Assembly: GCF_036324505.1 (NCBI RefSeq)
Contig: NC_086362.1
Span: forward strand, 12,661,453-12,725,452
Source of the DNA: Eleginops maclovinus
Taxonomy: Eukaryota > Chordata > Actinopteri > Perciformes > Eleginopidae
DNA length: 64,000 bases
Reading direction: 5' to 3'
A program made the position numbers and the translations under genes. Of this stretch, positions 45,772 to 59,100 are shown in pieces. The notes under the pieces were generated by a model that saw only the letters and a program-made list of their open reading frames with translations, did not search any database and was not told the DNA's origin. Position 1 is the stretch's first letter, and every line of letters begins with the position of its first letter.

Positions 45772-46130
45772 TAAAGTAACTAAGTACATTTACTTAGTAT
45801 TGTACTTAACTACGTTTTGACATGTTTGTACTTTACTTGAGTTGTTCCATTTAATCCACCTTCATACTTCTACTCCATTATATTTCAGAGGTGGATATCG
45901 TACTATTTACTCACAGTTACTTTTTACATTGTACACATAATAACACATACAGTATTTGCTAATAGCATTATGCAGTACTGTACTAGCAGAGGTGGAAGAA
46001 GTACTCAGATCTTGGTCTTGAAAAGTAGAAGTACCAGAGTGTAGTAATACTCTGTTACAAGTAAAAGTCCTGCTTTCAAAATGTTACTCAAGTAAAAGTA
46101 GAAAAGTATGAGCATCAAAAAATAATAATA
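45772..46130. mobile_element. 'aagtaac' repeats, copies 4 and 5 in abutting arrangement
   Basis: 45772-45985 starts gtgtaaagtaactaagtac and follows the left half of the family. From about 45985 a second element begins gcagaggtggaagaagtact, which resembles the reverse complement of the family's other end (compare agtacttcttccaac at 13531). The two are fused, either as one inverted composite or as two insertions. Confidence 0.55.
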
Positions 46131-46557
46131 AAATACTGTGTTGACACTAATGATATTACTAGCCTGCGATGACGTCTAAGGTTAGGAGGGGGTGCGCAGG
46201 GGCAAATATGTTTTTAATTGCTGTTCAATTGGACTTGTGCAACGTTTATGACTGGGCTTGCTGAAAAATCCTAATCCTGATGTTGCAATCTTGCAGCATA
46301 GTAATGTGTCACTTCACGTCACTATCCTGTCTGGGGAAATGAAACATAAGTCACATTTCCCCAGAAATAAAACTGCCATGTGAGGGCTGATCTCTGCCCT
46401 GATAATGGTCCATTATTTCCTTCTGGTTATATATTATGTTCAGCAAATGGACACTTATTTTTAGCATACATACACATATACATAGCATTATTTATTCATA
46501 CATAACAATCATGGGCCATGGTGCACGGATAAAAGCTCCACACCCAAGACGAACACC

Positions 46558-46850
46558 CAAGATTTTTTATCTGTGGTTGTTTTGCCAATTTTGATAGTGG
46601 TTTTGCTTCACTTTGTAGTTGCCACTGTGTATTATTTGTGTCTCTTTGTAGTCTGGTTGTGCCACTTTTTGTGGTCGTTTTGCATCTTTTTGTAGTTGTT
46701 TTGTGTCTGTTGGTAGTTGCTTTTTGTCAATTTGTAACAGTTTTGCTTGTTGTAGTTATTTATTGTCTGTTGTCCTTTTGACCCTTTTTGTAGTCATTCT
46801 GTGTCTCTGTAGTTTTTTTGTTGATAATTTGTAATTGTTATTCTGTATTA
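46558..46850. repeat. Degenerate tandem array around 'tttgtagtNgttttg'
   Basis: At least ten irregular repeats of a 25-30 bp unit containing tttttgtagt(t/c) and gttttgtgtct, too diverged to give an exact period. Noncoding. Confidence 0.6.
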
Positions 46851-46859
46851 CCAGTGTAG

Positions 46860-48100
46860 GATAAGAAAAAAATACATAACAAAGTCTAAAACCATAATGA
46901 CTCCAAGCTATAAGAATAGAAATATGAAGGCTGAACATTTTTTTATGTTTAAAGTGTTATAACCAATTGCCTCTTTGAGTGAGATTATGCATAAAAGTCT
47001 ACTATACTGATGTGCAGTACTTGTATACTATGTTTCGAGGTTATCCGTGTGTAAGTTGCTTATAGCTGTTGAGGTCAAAGGAAATGCACAGCTATTATTG
47101 TAGTTTTTTGCTCTATTTAAAACTGGAGGGATAAACCATAAGATATCTCAGAAGGAGGTTTTGTCATGCGTCAATGTCTGATAAGAGCGAAGTGACTTTC
47201 TTTTACAATGTTACCTTTCTTTACTTTCCCGTTATTATACGTTACCACACCCCTATAAAACTTTGACTCCTCAAGCATTAGAAGGCGGGCGGTATCCTGG
47301 GTATTCACTATTCCGTATTAAGCATCGATTTGGCACGAGATTATACTGCAGGTATTATCTCTTGGCTTTGATAAGGCACGCCACGTCTAACGTTATTGTT
47401 AAATCTAAGCAAACCCTCCTTTGTCCAGTAAGAACACTTCCTCCTGTGGCTGCTATTACACCATCAAATCAGATATATATTAACTGCCTTAACAAATGAT
47501 CATTGATAAAACTAATCCTATCCTAAAGTCCACTTGCCATTTTAGTTCCAGATTTTCATTGACCTAAGCCACTGTCTCCAGATGATCACATTGGAATTGA
47601 TCTCTTGATCTTTTTACATTGTTTCATCAAAATAAAATGTTTTGTTTTATTTTTCAGGAAGTTTACAGAGTCACAGGATCTCAGGATATCCATGCAGTCA
47701 TAAGCCATAATGGTCATCTTATATTGGCAAGCCATTTGGTAATATACCAGTGATGTTACCATTGCATTTGAAACACAAGATATAGCTCCTTTTGGAATAA
47801 TATCTTTGATCAAAGAGCGGAAATCCAATATTGACTTCCGCCAAATTGGTTTGTCTGAAAGTGAAGGGCTAATGTTGTAAGAATGTTCCATATCTTTTTT
47901 TGATTTTCAAACAGAGCTATTTTAATGCAATGAAAACATAAAAAGTTAAAACAGTAACATGTACGTCTCTTGAGAACTGTGAATCCTTTTTCCGACTGAT
48001 GAAAACAATCTGTTTTTTGGAGCATTGCATTGGGTTCGCACCTCTGGAGGGACCACCATATTTTGACACTTTTTTTAACTGTCCTTTTAGCTTGAACTCG
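46860..48100. other. No gene recognised
   Basis: AT-rich sequence. Open frames below 105 codons without recognisable domains on either strand. Confidence 0.5.
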
Positions 48101-48339
48101 TCTGTTTGTACTTTATTGTTTCAACCTTGCACTACCTAGCCAGTCTGAAGTTGACGCAATTCCACAGTGTTTTGTCTTCATGTCTGCTCTATCCTGGTTC
48201 TGCTGCCTCCTATAACCATCACCCGGACTACAATAACGCTGAACTGCACCCTGACGGACTTCTCTTCACCATGATGTTCAGTAGGCTCATCAATTGGGCT
48301 GCACTGTTTTTCACGTCACTAACGCAACCCCACAGCTGA

Positions 48340-48430
48340 AATACTCTGCCACGGAGCTGCTGTATCTCCAGTCCGACTTCATGATCCACCCAGCTTTGCT
48401 TGCCTATCGGGACATCCTCAAACGTCCCAG

Positions 48431-48440
<10 letters not shown>
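48340..48440 (+). other. Orphan exon-like or element-derived coding fragment
   Basis: After cccacag at 48331-48337 a frame reads LKYSATELLYLQSDFMIHPA and LLAYRDILKRPRY, ending where the Tc1 element starts. It looks protein-coding in composition but I do not recognise the family. It may be part of a retroelement open frame. Confidence 0.3.
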
Positions 48441-49730
<1,290 letters not shown>

Positions 49731-49734
49731 CCCT

Positions 49735-50144
49735 TTAACCCTTAGGAGATCCTAGGGACATTTTGTGCCATTCTGTTTTTTTATGTTCAAGCCATTCTGG
49801 CTGTGTTGAACGAATATAACTCAAATTTGCCAAAGGATATTCTTTTTTATTTCTCTTTTGAATTGTCGTTAAAATTAGCCTAAAATGACTAAGCTACGCA
49901 AAAACCGACATACTTGTTCCTGGGGACAAAAAATGCCCCATTGAAAACCATTGAAAATGTTTTTTTTGATCCCACATTTATCTTTACATAAACTAATGAT
50001 ATCCTTTATGTTAAGATTTCATTTTCTACTACTAGCTTTCAGTTTTTAATTCTTATATTTGTTTAAAATGTCACCCTTTTACTGTTTTCTGCAAGGGTGC
50101 CTTGCAACTGAAATGCAAGTGTGTGTCGCTTCATTTTGGATAAT

Positions 50145-50192
<48 letters not shown>

Positions 50193-50540
50193 AAATTTCC
50201 AAATAATTTTCTCTTAGAAGGCCACACTGTGCTATAACCAAATTCAATAATAAAAAACAAGAAATGAGTAATGAGCAATGAGTAGTGAGATCAAAAAACA
50301 AAATTGGACTTTGTTTTGGTTCTCGCTCGGGTTGTGTCTGCAGCTGCACTGCGCTGCACTGCAGTTAGAAGTTTGAGCATTAGTGCTGGAGTAGTCATTT
50401 TGGAATTGTCAAGGCATTACAGCACACAGGAGGCTCATCCTCCTCAGAGGAGTCTGAGGCTGACAAGGATGAGGCCACAGAGGTAGAAGGAGAACAGCTA
50501 GAGTCCAACTGAGACTCATCTAATTTGTTCACGTTTTTCC
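49735..50540. mobile_element. Possible piggyBac remnant
   Basis: TTAA at 49735-49738 is followed by cccttaggagatcc, like a piggyBac end at its TTAA target. At 50426-50511 a short frame reads SSSEESEADKDEATEVEGEQ with a stop soon after, resembling the acidic N-terminus of piggyBac-type transposases. No catalytic domain is present. Tentative. Confidence 0.3.
50139..50190. repeat. (GT)n microsatellite
   Basis: About 25 uninterrupted GT units. Confidence 0.95.
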
Positions 50541-51944
50541 TACTGGCTACAAAAACTGTCTTGCATCTTCCCTGGATGCGCTGGCCCCCCTGAAGACTGG
50601 CACAGTCTCATTTGTGCACACTGCTCCCTGGTAAAATGCTGACCTCCGCCATCTAAAAACCACTCGCCGGTGTCTTGAACGTCTGTGCGAAAGACTGGAC
50701 TCACAATTCACATACAGCTCTATAAAGAACATCCTGCCTTTACAAGAACACCCTCACCACCGCTAAATCCTCCTGCTACTCCAACCTCATCAGTTCTGGA
50801 AAAGGTAACACGGAAACCTCTTCTCAACCGTCAGCCACCTACTTCAACCTCCCACAACCCTCCCCAGAGACATTTCATCTGATGACTGCAATGACTTTCT
50901 GAATTTCTTCAATAGCAAAATCAACACCATCCACTTGCAACTGGCTACATCCAGCACCTCCAAATACAACCCACAGCAGCCGAGCACAACCAATCACCAA
51001 CCAATCCCCACCCTGTCCAATTTTACACAAGCTACTGAGTTCTCCATCACCGTGATCATCCGTAAATCCAAACCTGCTACCTGTCAGCTTGATCCCCTCC
51101 CCACTGCCCTCGTTAAAGCCTGTGTGCCCTCTACTTCCCTTGATCACAAGAATAATTAACTCATCCCTCACAACTGGAACTGTACCGCCAAACCTCAAAA
51201 CTGCTGCAATTACACCAACCCTCAAAAAACCTGGTGCTGACCGAAAGGTTCTGAATGGTGTCCCTCAGGAGTCAGTACTGGGTCCACTCCTGTTCATTAT
51301 TTACCTTCTCCCCCTTGGCACTATCCTCCATCATCATAATGTTCATTTCCACTGCTACGCCGATGATACACAGGTCTACATTTCCAGCAAACCCAACACT
51401 GCCCTCCCCCCAACCACTCTCACCAACTGCCTCCAGGACATCAGGAGCTGGATGAGCAGGAACTTTCTGAAACTCAACGCCAGCAAAACCGAAACACTGC
51501 TCGTTGGCACCAAAACCACCCTCTCCAAAACTCCATCCTCCCCTGCCTCCAACCTCATCATTGATGGTTGCTCTATTCCCTTCCCCAGCCAAGTTAAGAT
51601 CCTTGGTGTCATCCCGGACAGCTCTCTCTCATTTGCACCTCACATAAATAAAATCACCCGGACTGCATTCTTCCACACACGCTACATCTCCAGACTACGG
51701 CCATCCCTGTCTCAATCCAACACAGAAGTCCTGGTCCTCGCATTCTTCACATTCGCATCGACTACTGTAATGCCATCCTTTCAGGCATTCCCACCAAACT
51801 CATCAATAAACTTCAAATCATACAGAACTCTGCAGCCCGGATTATCACCCGTCCTCTGAACACATCATCCCCATCCCCATCTTCATCCAACTGCATTGGC
51901 TCCCTTTCCAATCCCGTATCAACTTCAAAAACCTACTGCTGATT
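50540..51944 (+). mobile_element. L2/Maui-type LINE, internally deleted
   Basis: Plus-strand coding remnants. The pre-RT region (around 50580-51230) ends in LKTAAITPTLKKPGAD. It is followed directly by VPQESVLGPLLFIIYLLPLG, CYADDTQVYISS, LKLNASKTETLLVGTK and the C-terminal region. In an intact L2-type element roughly 100 residues of RT fingers/palm lie between these two blocks, so an internal deletion is inferred at about 51240. Several frameshifts and no endonuclease. An ATT microsatellite begins at the 3' end. Confidence 0.75.
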
Positions 51945-51959
51945 ATTATAATTATTATA

Positions 51960-52015
<56 letters not shown>
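51944..52015. repeat. (ATT)n microsatellite
   Basis: Imperfect attattata start, then a long pure ATT run at the 3' end of the LINE. Confidence 0.95.
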
Positions 52016-52017
<2 letters not shown>

Positions 52018-52830
52018 TGACTAAGAAATACTTTCATCCTGTATGCAATTATGCACAGAAGCATTGAGGATCAAACCCCTTCTAGTGAAAAATATAATGC
52101 ACATTATGAATGCTAAATGCCACAATAGGCATAATTAGTTTAATTAAAGAAGAAAACCCCCCTAATAATTTTTTTTTAGGAAAACATGCTATAGGTACTA
52201 ATTGGCAAAGAGCATAGCTATTACCATATCCATTCAGTATTTGAAAAAGGAATAAAGAAGTGCCATTTAAATGTTACACAATTTACATTCATATATCTAT
52301 TTTTCTCCCAAAAACACATTTTTGCAATAATGAAAAGTATCTGAATAATAAATTATTCATATAGTCAGTACTGTGTGTATATTTTTTTGTTTTGTTGTTA
52401 ATACACATGACGATGATGATAAAAAAGTATCCGTTTTTTTTTAAAATCAATCCTTTTCCCTAAACCTAACTAACCTGTAGTTGTGATGATACATTTTCGT
52501 AGAAAGCAAAAATAGAAAAACTGATTTTTTTGTATCGAAATAGATTAATAGAAATCAGCGAGGTAGTCATGGTGAAGTTGCATTAAAATGTTTAAGATGA
52601 GAGGGGTGCATTGCTGTGAACCAACCAGAGAAGAATCACTTGAAACTGAGAATGAAACGTTTTGATGGAGAAGTGACATAAATGGGAATGACCTTGCTTT
52701 GGATATCATTATTTGCCCCCATCTTCTGCAGTGACTGAATAACCAACCTGTAGTGCAAAGGAATGTGAGTGGAGAAAAACGAGGAAAATGTTTGTAAGTG
52801 CAATAAAGTTTCTGATCGAGTGGTTTTATA
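52016..52830. other. Intergenic, upstream of mucin gene
   Basis: AT-rich sequence with no recognised gene. Confidence 0.5.
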
Positions 52831-52839
52831 TGATGCCAA

Positions 52840-52847
52840 TATAAATA
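52840..52847 (+). promoter_or_regulatory. Candidate TATA box of the mucin gene
   Basis: TATAAATA about 215 bp upstream of the signal-peptide ATG. A start near 52870 would give a 5'UTR of about 185 bases. Inference only. Confidence 0.4.
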
Positions 52848-53054
52848 TTGCTCCTCTTATCTCAGTCAGTCCTTCTATCTGAGACGTTTTTATTCACCTT
52901 GATACTGGGTGTATGTGTTTGAATAGAGCTGACCAACTGAAGTCAGTCACTTCACACGGAGTGTACGCTTTGATACACACATATGTGGCCACTTCCATTG
53001 TTCAACTTTTTTGGACATTTTTTCACACACCGATGCCTTGGATGAAATCTGGGC

Positions 53055-53118
53055 ATGGAGTTTTCTTTACGTTTCCTGATTATATCAGCTCTACTCATCT
53101 GCCTATGTCCTGCTGATG
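53055..53118 (+). CDS. Mucin exon 1, signal peptide
   Basis: ATG at 53055 opens 21 codons plus one base: a hydrophobic stretch of about 13 residues ending CLCPAD, then the donor g|gtaaga at 53119. The overlapping frame from the upstream ATG (53033) is hydrophilic and ends at 53116, so I prefer this start. It joins in phase 1 to the acceptor gatag at 54859. Confidence 0.75.
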
Positions 53119-56100
53119 GTAAGATTCACAACGATTTATTATTACATACCATACTTACCATACCATGAAGAAAGTACGCATTTTTCAGTCAATTCTTGAC
53201 TTCATTACATGTGTGCCATGTCAACTCACATGCAACATTCTTTAGATGAATTTGAAATGGATTGCCCCATAAATGGTTGTTTCAGTTTTTGATGTAGTCA
53301 AAGATTTGATGTAGTTTGTCATGTTATGTGAAGTAAATTGGTTCTGTCCGCTGTCACGTCAAGCAACTCAGCTGGCACGCGCATTTGTGGTCAACGTCAT
53401 CTTAAATGTTCTCATACATGGTTGTAAATGGCCTTAAATGCCAGTTAATCCAACGTTTATCAGTTCTTATTTCTTGATCTCCTTGGACATCTCGTTGTCC
53501 CTTAATCTGATTTATATCTTAATTGTTTTGCCACCATTGGGTGGGCCAGATGTGATGTAATGCATCATCAAATCACCCCTGTGGTGAAATCTAAAGCAGT
53601 TGTTTGTGTCCTGCGTGTGGCTGGCAAAATTATTATTATGAAGTTACTAATAATAATAGATGAAAAGAAGTTTCCTGGAAAGAACTTTGTGATTTGGTAC
53701 AGCTCTATTTAATTTTTAATTTAATCTTGATCATGTGCTTTGAGTTTGACACAATGATTAGTGAAGAAAAACTAAAAACAAATTGTTAGAATACTTTGAG
53801 TTCTTTAAGCATACAGTATGACCTGGTAATTGTTCTACACAGCTCCCCCACTAATACAAAAGCTCTGCAACATAATTTCCTTTCATAAAAGTTAGTATGT
53901 TGAATTTTTGCCAGCCTTAATTTATCTTTATGGTAATTTTGGGAGGTTGTACTTTGCTATTTACTTTGCTGCTGATAACTGTGTTAGGTTATATAGAGAG
54001 GTGTGTCAATTGTTTACTAAACTGCATATTTATAATGACTATGTATATGAATATTGTATGCCAATGACCTGATCTCAATTGGGTTCGATATAACAAAATC
54101 ATGTGGTCTTTAAAATGAACTTTTAACACGGTAAATATTATATGTAAGACACCCAGTTGTTTCATACCGTCCTGTGTCTGAACAGGTGGAGCTTTAGTTC
54201 CGTCAACTTTTTTGTTAATGTTCTGATCTTCCTAAAAGCCTTTCAGTTTGAAGGAAAACCAGCAGCTTTTTACTGCATGTTCACATAGCTTTTCTGAATC
54301 GAAAAGGGCCCCTCAAACTCTGCGTATACATGAGTTAAGCTGAGTATTATCAGTACAAGGAAGTTCTTGAAAATTATATTAAAAGACTTTAATGCTAAGT
54401 AGTCTAAATCCTTCTAGATGATGATAATCGGTGTCATCTCTTGAATTAATGAAGCGTGTAGGGAGACCAAAGCGGAATCACTGGGAAGTGATCTGGGTAT
54501 AATCAATTTCAAACTACAAACTTAGCAAGGAAATGAATCAGTCTCTCAGTGTTTTGGGATGGTTCTTTAGCGACTAGCCTTCTAATTCTTAGTTTTCATT
54601 TCTCCCACTATGCCATCTTTCTTAATGGGAAAAGAAAAGCATGATGTGGAATTGCTGGGAGAAAATTATAGATGAACAATATTTTCTAATCATCATGACT
54701 TCGTCTTTGAATAAACATGAAACACTTTGTGTAGTAATTCATGAACAATGAGAAATGTAGAAAAATGAAATGTATTGCATGTAGGAACAAAATGTTACTT
54801 ACAAATTAATATCATATATGATTTCTGAGCTATAAAATATCTTTGTGTATTGCTGATAGGAAAGTCTGCAGTCAAAAGGATATCTGAACCAACTACTGAA
54901 ACAAAATCAGTCACATCTGAGCCTGTGGACACTAACTCACAGTTTGAATCAACTGCTCCAAATGACATAGTAACAACTGAAACATGGGGGAGCATTATGG
55001 CAGTGGACCAAACCAGTTCCACTGACAGATTCATCTATCAGTCTGTTCGTATAACCTTGGTTTCTGATCAAACCATTCAAACAGATTCAGTAACATCTGA
55101 TCCAGCAGAGACCACGTCCTCATTTGAGCAAACCAATCCAACTTACACAGCAACCTCGGAACCTGCAGAGACGACTATGGCATATGATTCAACTGCTCAG
55201 ACTGAACATGAAACATCTGATCTTGCCATAACCACGTCAAAACCAAAACAAACTGCTCCCACTGACGCAGTCACATCGGAACCTGTTGGTAACAGTCAAA
55301 CAGATTCAGTGACATCAGACCCAGCATATACCACATCAACAGAGCAAACCAATCCAACGTACACAGCAACTTCGGAACCTGCAGAGACAACTATGCTATC
55401 TGAACCAACAGCTCCTACTGACCAAAAAACATCTGATCCCTCTGTTTCCACATCACAGCCTGAAAAAACTGCTTCCACTGACACTGTAACTTCTGAGACT
55501 GGTGAGACCACAGCCACCTTGGACCACACCTTCCCCACTGACACAGCCACATCTGAGCCTGTTGGTACTAGTCAAACAGATTCAGTGACATCAGACCCAA
55601 CAGAAACCACATCAGCATCTGATCAAACCGTTTATACTGACAGGGTAACCTCGGATTCTGGCCAGACAACCATGACACCTGACCTCACAAGTCCTACGGA
55701 TACAGTAACATCTGACCCAGCTGGAACCACCTTGGTATCTCAATCAACTGGTCCAACTGATTCCATAACACCTGAGATGTCAGGCACCACGTCAGCACAC
55801 GAGCAAACCACTCCCACTGAGACAGTAACCTCAGATTCCGGCCAGACAACCATGACACCTGACCTTACAGGTTCTACAGATACAGTCACATCTGAACCAG
55901 GAGGAACCACCTTGGTATCTCAATCAACTGGTCCAACTGATTCAATAACACCTGAGACGTCAGGCACCACTTCAGCACAAGAGCAAACCAGTCCCACTGA
56001 CATAGTCACTCGAGCCTGTTGGAACCACCTTGGTATCTGAACAAACCAGTCAAACAGATTCAGTAACATCTGACGGAGCAGAAAGCATATCAGCATCTGT

Positions 56101-59100
56101 TCAAACCAGTCCCACTGGCACAGTAACCTCAGATCCTGGCCAGACTACCATGTCAACTGACCTTACAGGTTCTACGGATACAGTCACATCTGACCCTGCT
56201 GGAACCACCTTGGTATCTTATCAAACCAGTCCGACTGACACAGTAACCTCAGATCCTGGCCAGACAACCTTGGTATCTCAATCAACTGGTCCAACAGATT
56301 CAATAACACCTGAGACGTCAGGCACCACGTCAGCACACGAACAAACCAAACCCACTGAGACAGTAACCTCAGATTCCGGCCAGACAACCATGACACCTGA
56401 CCTTACAGGTTCTACAGATACAGTCACATCTGAACCAGGAGGAACCACCTTGGTATCTCAATCAACTGATCAAACAGATTCAATAACACCTGAGACGTCA
56501 GGAACCACGGCAGCACACGAGCAAACCAGTCCCAGTGACATAGTCACTTCGGAGCCTGTTGGAACCACCTTGGTATCTGAACAAACCAGTCAAACAGATT
56601 CAGTAACATCTGACGCAGCAGAAAGCACATCAGCATCTGTTCAAACCAGTCCCACTGACACAGTAACCTCAGATCCTGGCCAGACAACCTTGGAATCTCA
56701 ATCAACTGGTCCAACTGATTCAATAACAACTGAGACGTCAGGCACCACGTCAGCACACGAGCAAACCAGTCCCACTGAGACAGTAACCTCAGATTCCGGC
56801 CAGACAACCATGTCACCTGACCTTACAAGTTCTACAGATACATTAACATCTGAGCCTGCTGGAACCACCTTGGTATCTGAACAAACCAGTCAAACAGATT
56901 CAGTAACATCTGACACAGCAGAAAGCACATCAGCATCTGATCAAACCAGTCCCACTGACACAGTAACCTCAGATCCTGGCCAGACTACCATGTCAACTGA
57001 CATTACAGGTTCTACGGATACAGTCACATCTGACCCAGGAGGAACCACCTTGGTATCTCAATCAACTGGTCCAACTGATTCAATAACACCTGAGACGTCA
57101 GGCACAACTTCAGCACAAGAGCAAACCAGTCCCACTGACATAGTCACTTCGGAGCCTGTTGGAACCACCTTGGAATCTGAACAAACCATTCAAACAGATT
57201 CAGTAACATCTGCCCCAGCAGTTACCACATCAGCGTCTGATAAAACCTTTCCTACTGACAAAGTAACCTCAGATCCTGGCCACACTACAATGTCGACTGA
57301 CCTTACAGGTTCTACGGATACAGTCATATCTGACCCTGCTGGAACCACCTTGGTATCTGATCAAACCAGTCCGACTGACACAGTAACCTCAGATCCTGGC
57401 CAGACAACCTTGGTATCTCAATCAACTGGTCCAACTGATTCAATAACACCTGAGACGTCAGGCACGACTTCAGCACAAGAGCAAACCAGTCCCACTGACA
57501 TAGTCACTTCGGAGCCTGTTGGTACCACCTTGGTATCTGATCAAACCAGTCCGACTGACACAGTAACCTCAGATCCTGGCCAGACAACCTTGGTATCTCA
57601 ATCAACTGGTCCAACTGATTCAATAACAACTGAGACGTCAGGCACCACGTCAGCACAAGAGCAAACCAGTCCCACTGACATAGTCACTTCTGAGCCTGTT
57701 GGTACCACCTTGGTATCTGAACAAACCAGTCAAACAGATTCAGTAACATCTGACTCAGCAGAAAGCACATCAGCATCTGATCAAACCAGTCCCACTGACA
57801 CAGTAACCTCAGATCCTGGCCAGACCACCATGTCAACTGACCTTACAGGTTCTACGGATACAGTCACATCTGACCCTGCTGGAACCACCTTGGTATCTGA
57901 ACAAACCAGTCCCACTGACACAGTAACCTCAGATCCTGGCCAGACAACCTTGGTATCTCAATCAACTGGTCCAACTGATTCAATGACAACTGAGACGTCA
58001 GGCACCACGTCAGCACACGAGCAAACCAGTCCCCCTGAGACAGTAACCTCAGATTCTTGCCAGACAACCATGACACCTGACCTTACAGGTTCTACGGATA
58101 CAGTCACATCTGAGCCCTGCTGGAACCACCTTGGTATCTGAACAAACCAGTCAAACAGATTCAGTGACATCTGACCAGCAGAAAGCACATCAGCATCTGT
58201 TCAAACCAGTCCCACTGACACAGTAACCTCAGATCCTGGCCAGACTACCATGTCAACTGACCTTACAGGTTCTACGGATACAGTCACATCTGACCCAGGA
58301 GGAACCACCTTGGTATCTCAATCAACTGGTCAAACTGATTCAATAACACCTGAGACGTCAGGCACCACGTCAGCACACGAGCAAACCAGTCCCACTGACA
58401 TAGTCACTTCTGAGCCTGTTGGTACCACCTTGGTATCTGAACAAACCAGTCAAACAGATTCAGTAACATCTGACGCATCAGAAAGCACATCAGCATCTGA
58501 TCAAACCAGTCCCACTGGCGCACTAACCTCAGATACTGGCCAGACCACCATGTCAACTGACCTTACAGGTTCTACGGATACAGTCACATCTGACCCTGCT
58601 GGAACCACCTTGGTATCTAATCAAACTAGTCCCACTGACACAGTAACCTCAGATCCTGGCCAGACAACCTTGGTATCTCAATCAACTGGTCCAACTGATT
58701 CAATAACAACTGAGACGTCAGGCACCACGTCAGCACACAAGCAAACCAGTCCCCCTGAGACAGTAACCTCAGATTCCGGCCAGACAACCATGACACCTGA
58801 CTTTACAGGTTCTACAAATACAGTCACATCTGACCCTGCTGGAACCACCTTGGTATCTAATCAACCAGTCCCACTGACACAGTAACCTCAGATCCTGGCC
58901 AGACAACCTTGGTATCTCAATCAACTGGTCCAACTGATTCAATAACACCTGAGACGTCAGGCACCACGTCAGCACAAGAGCAAACCAGTCCCACTGACAT
59001 AGTCACTTCGGAGCCTGTTGGAACCACCTTGGTATCTGAACAAACCAGTCAAACAGATTCAGTAACATCTGACTCAGCAGAAAGCACATCAGCATCTGAT

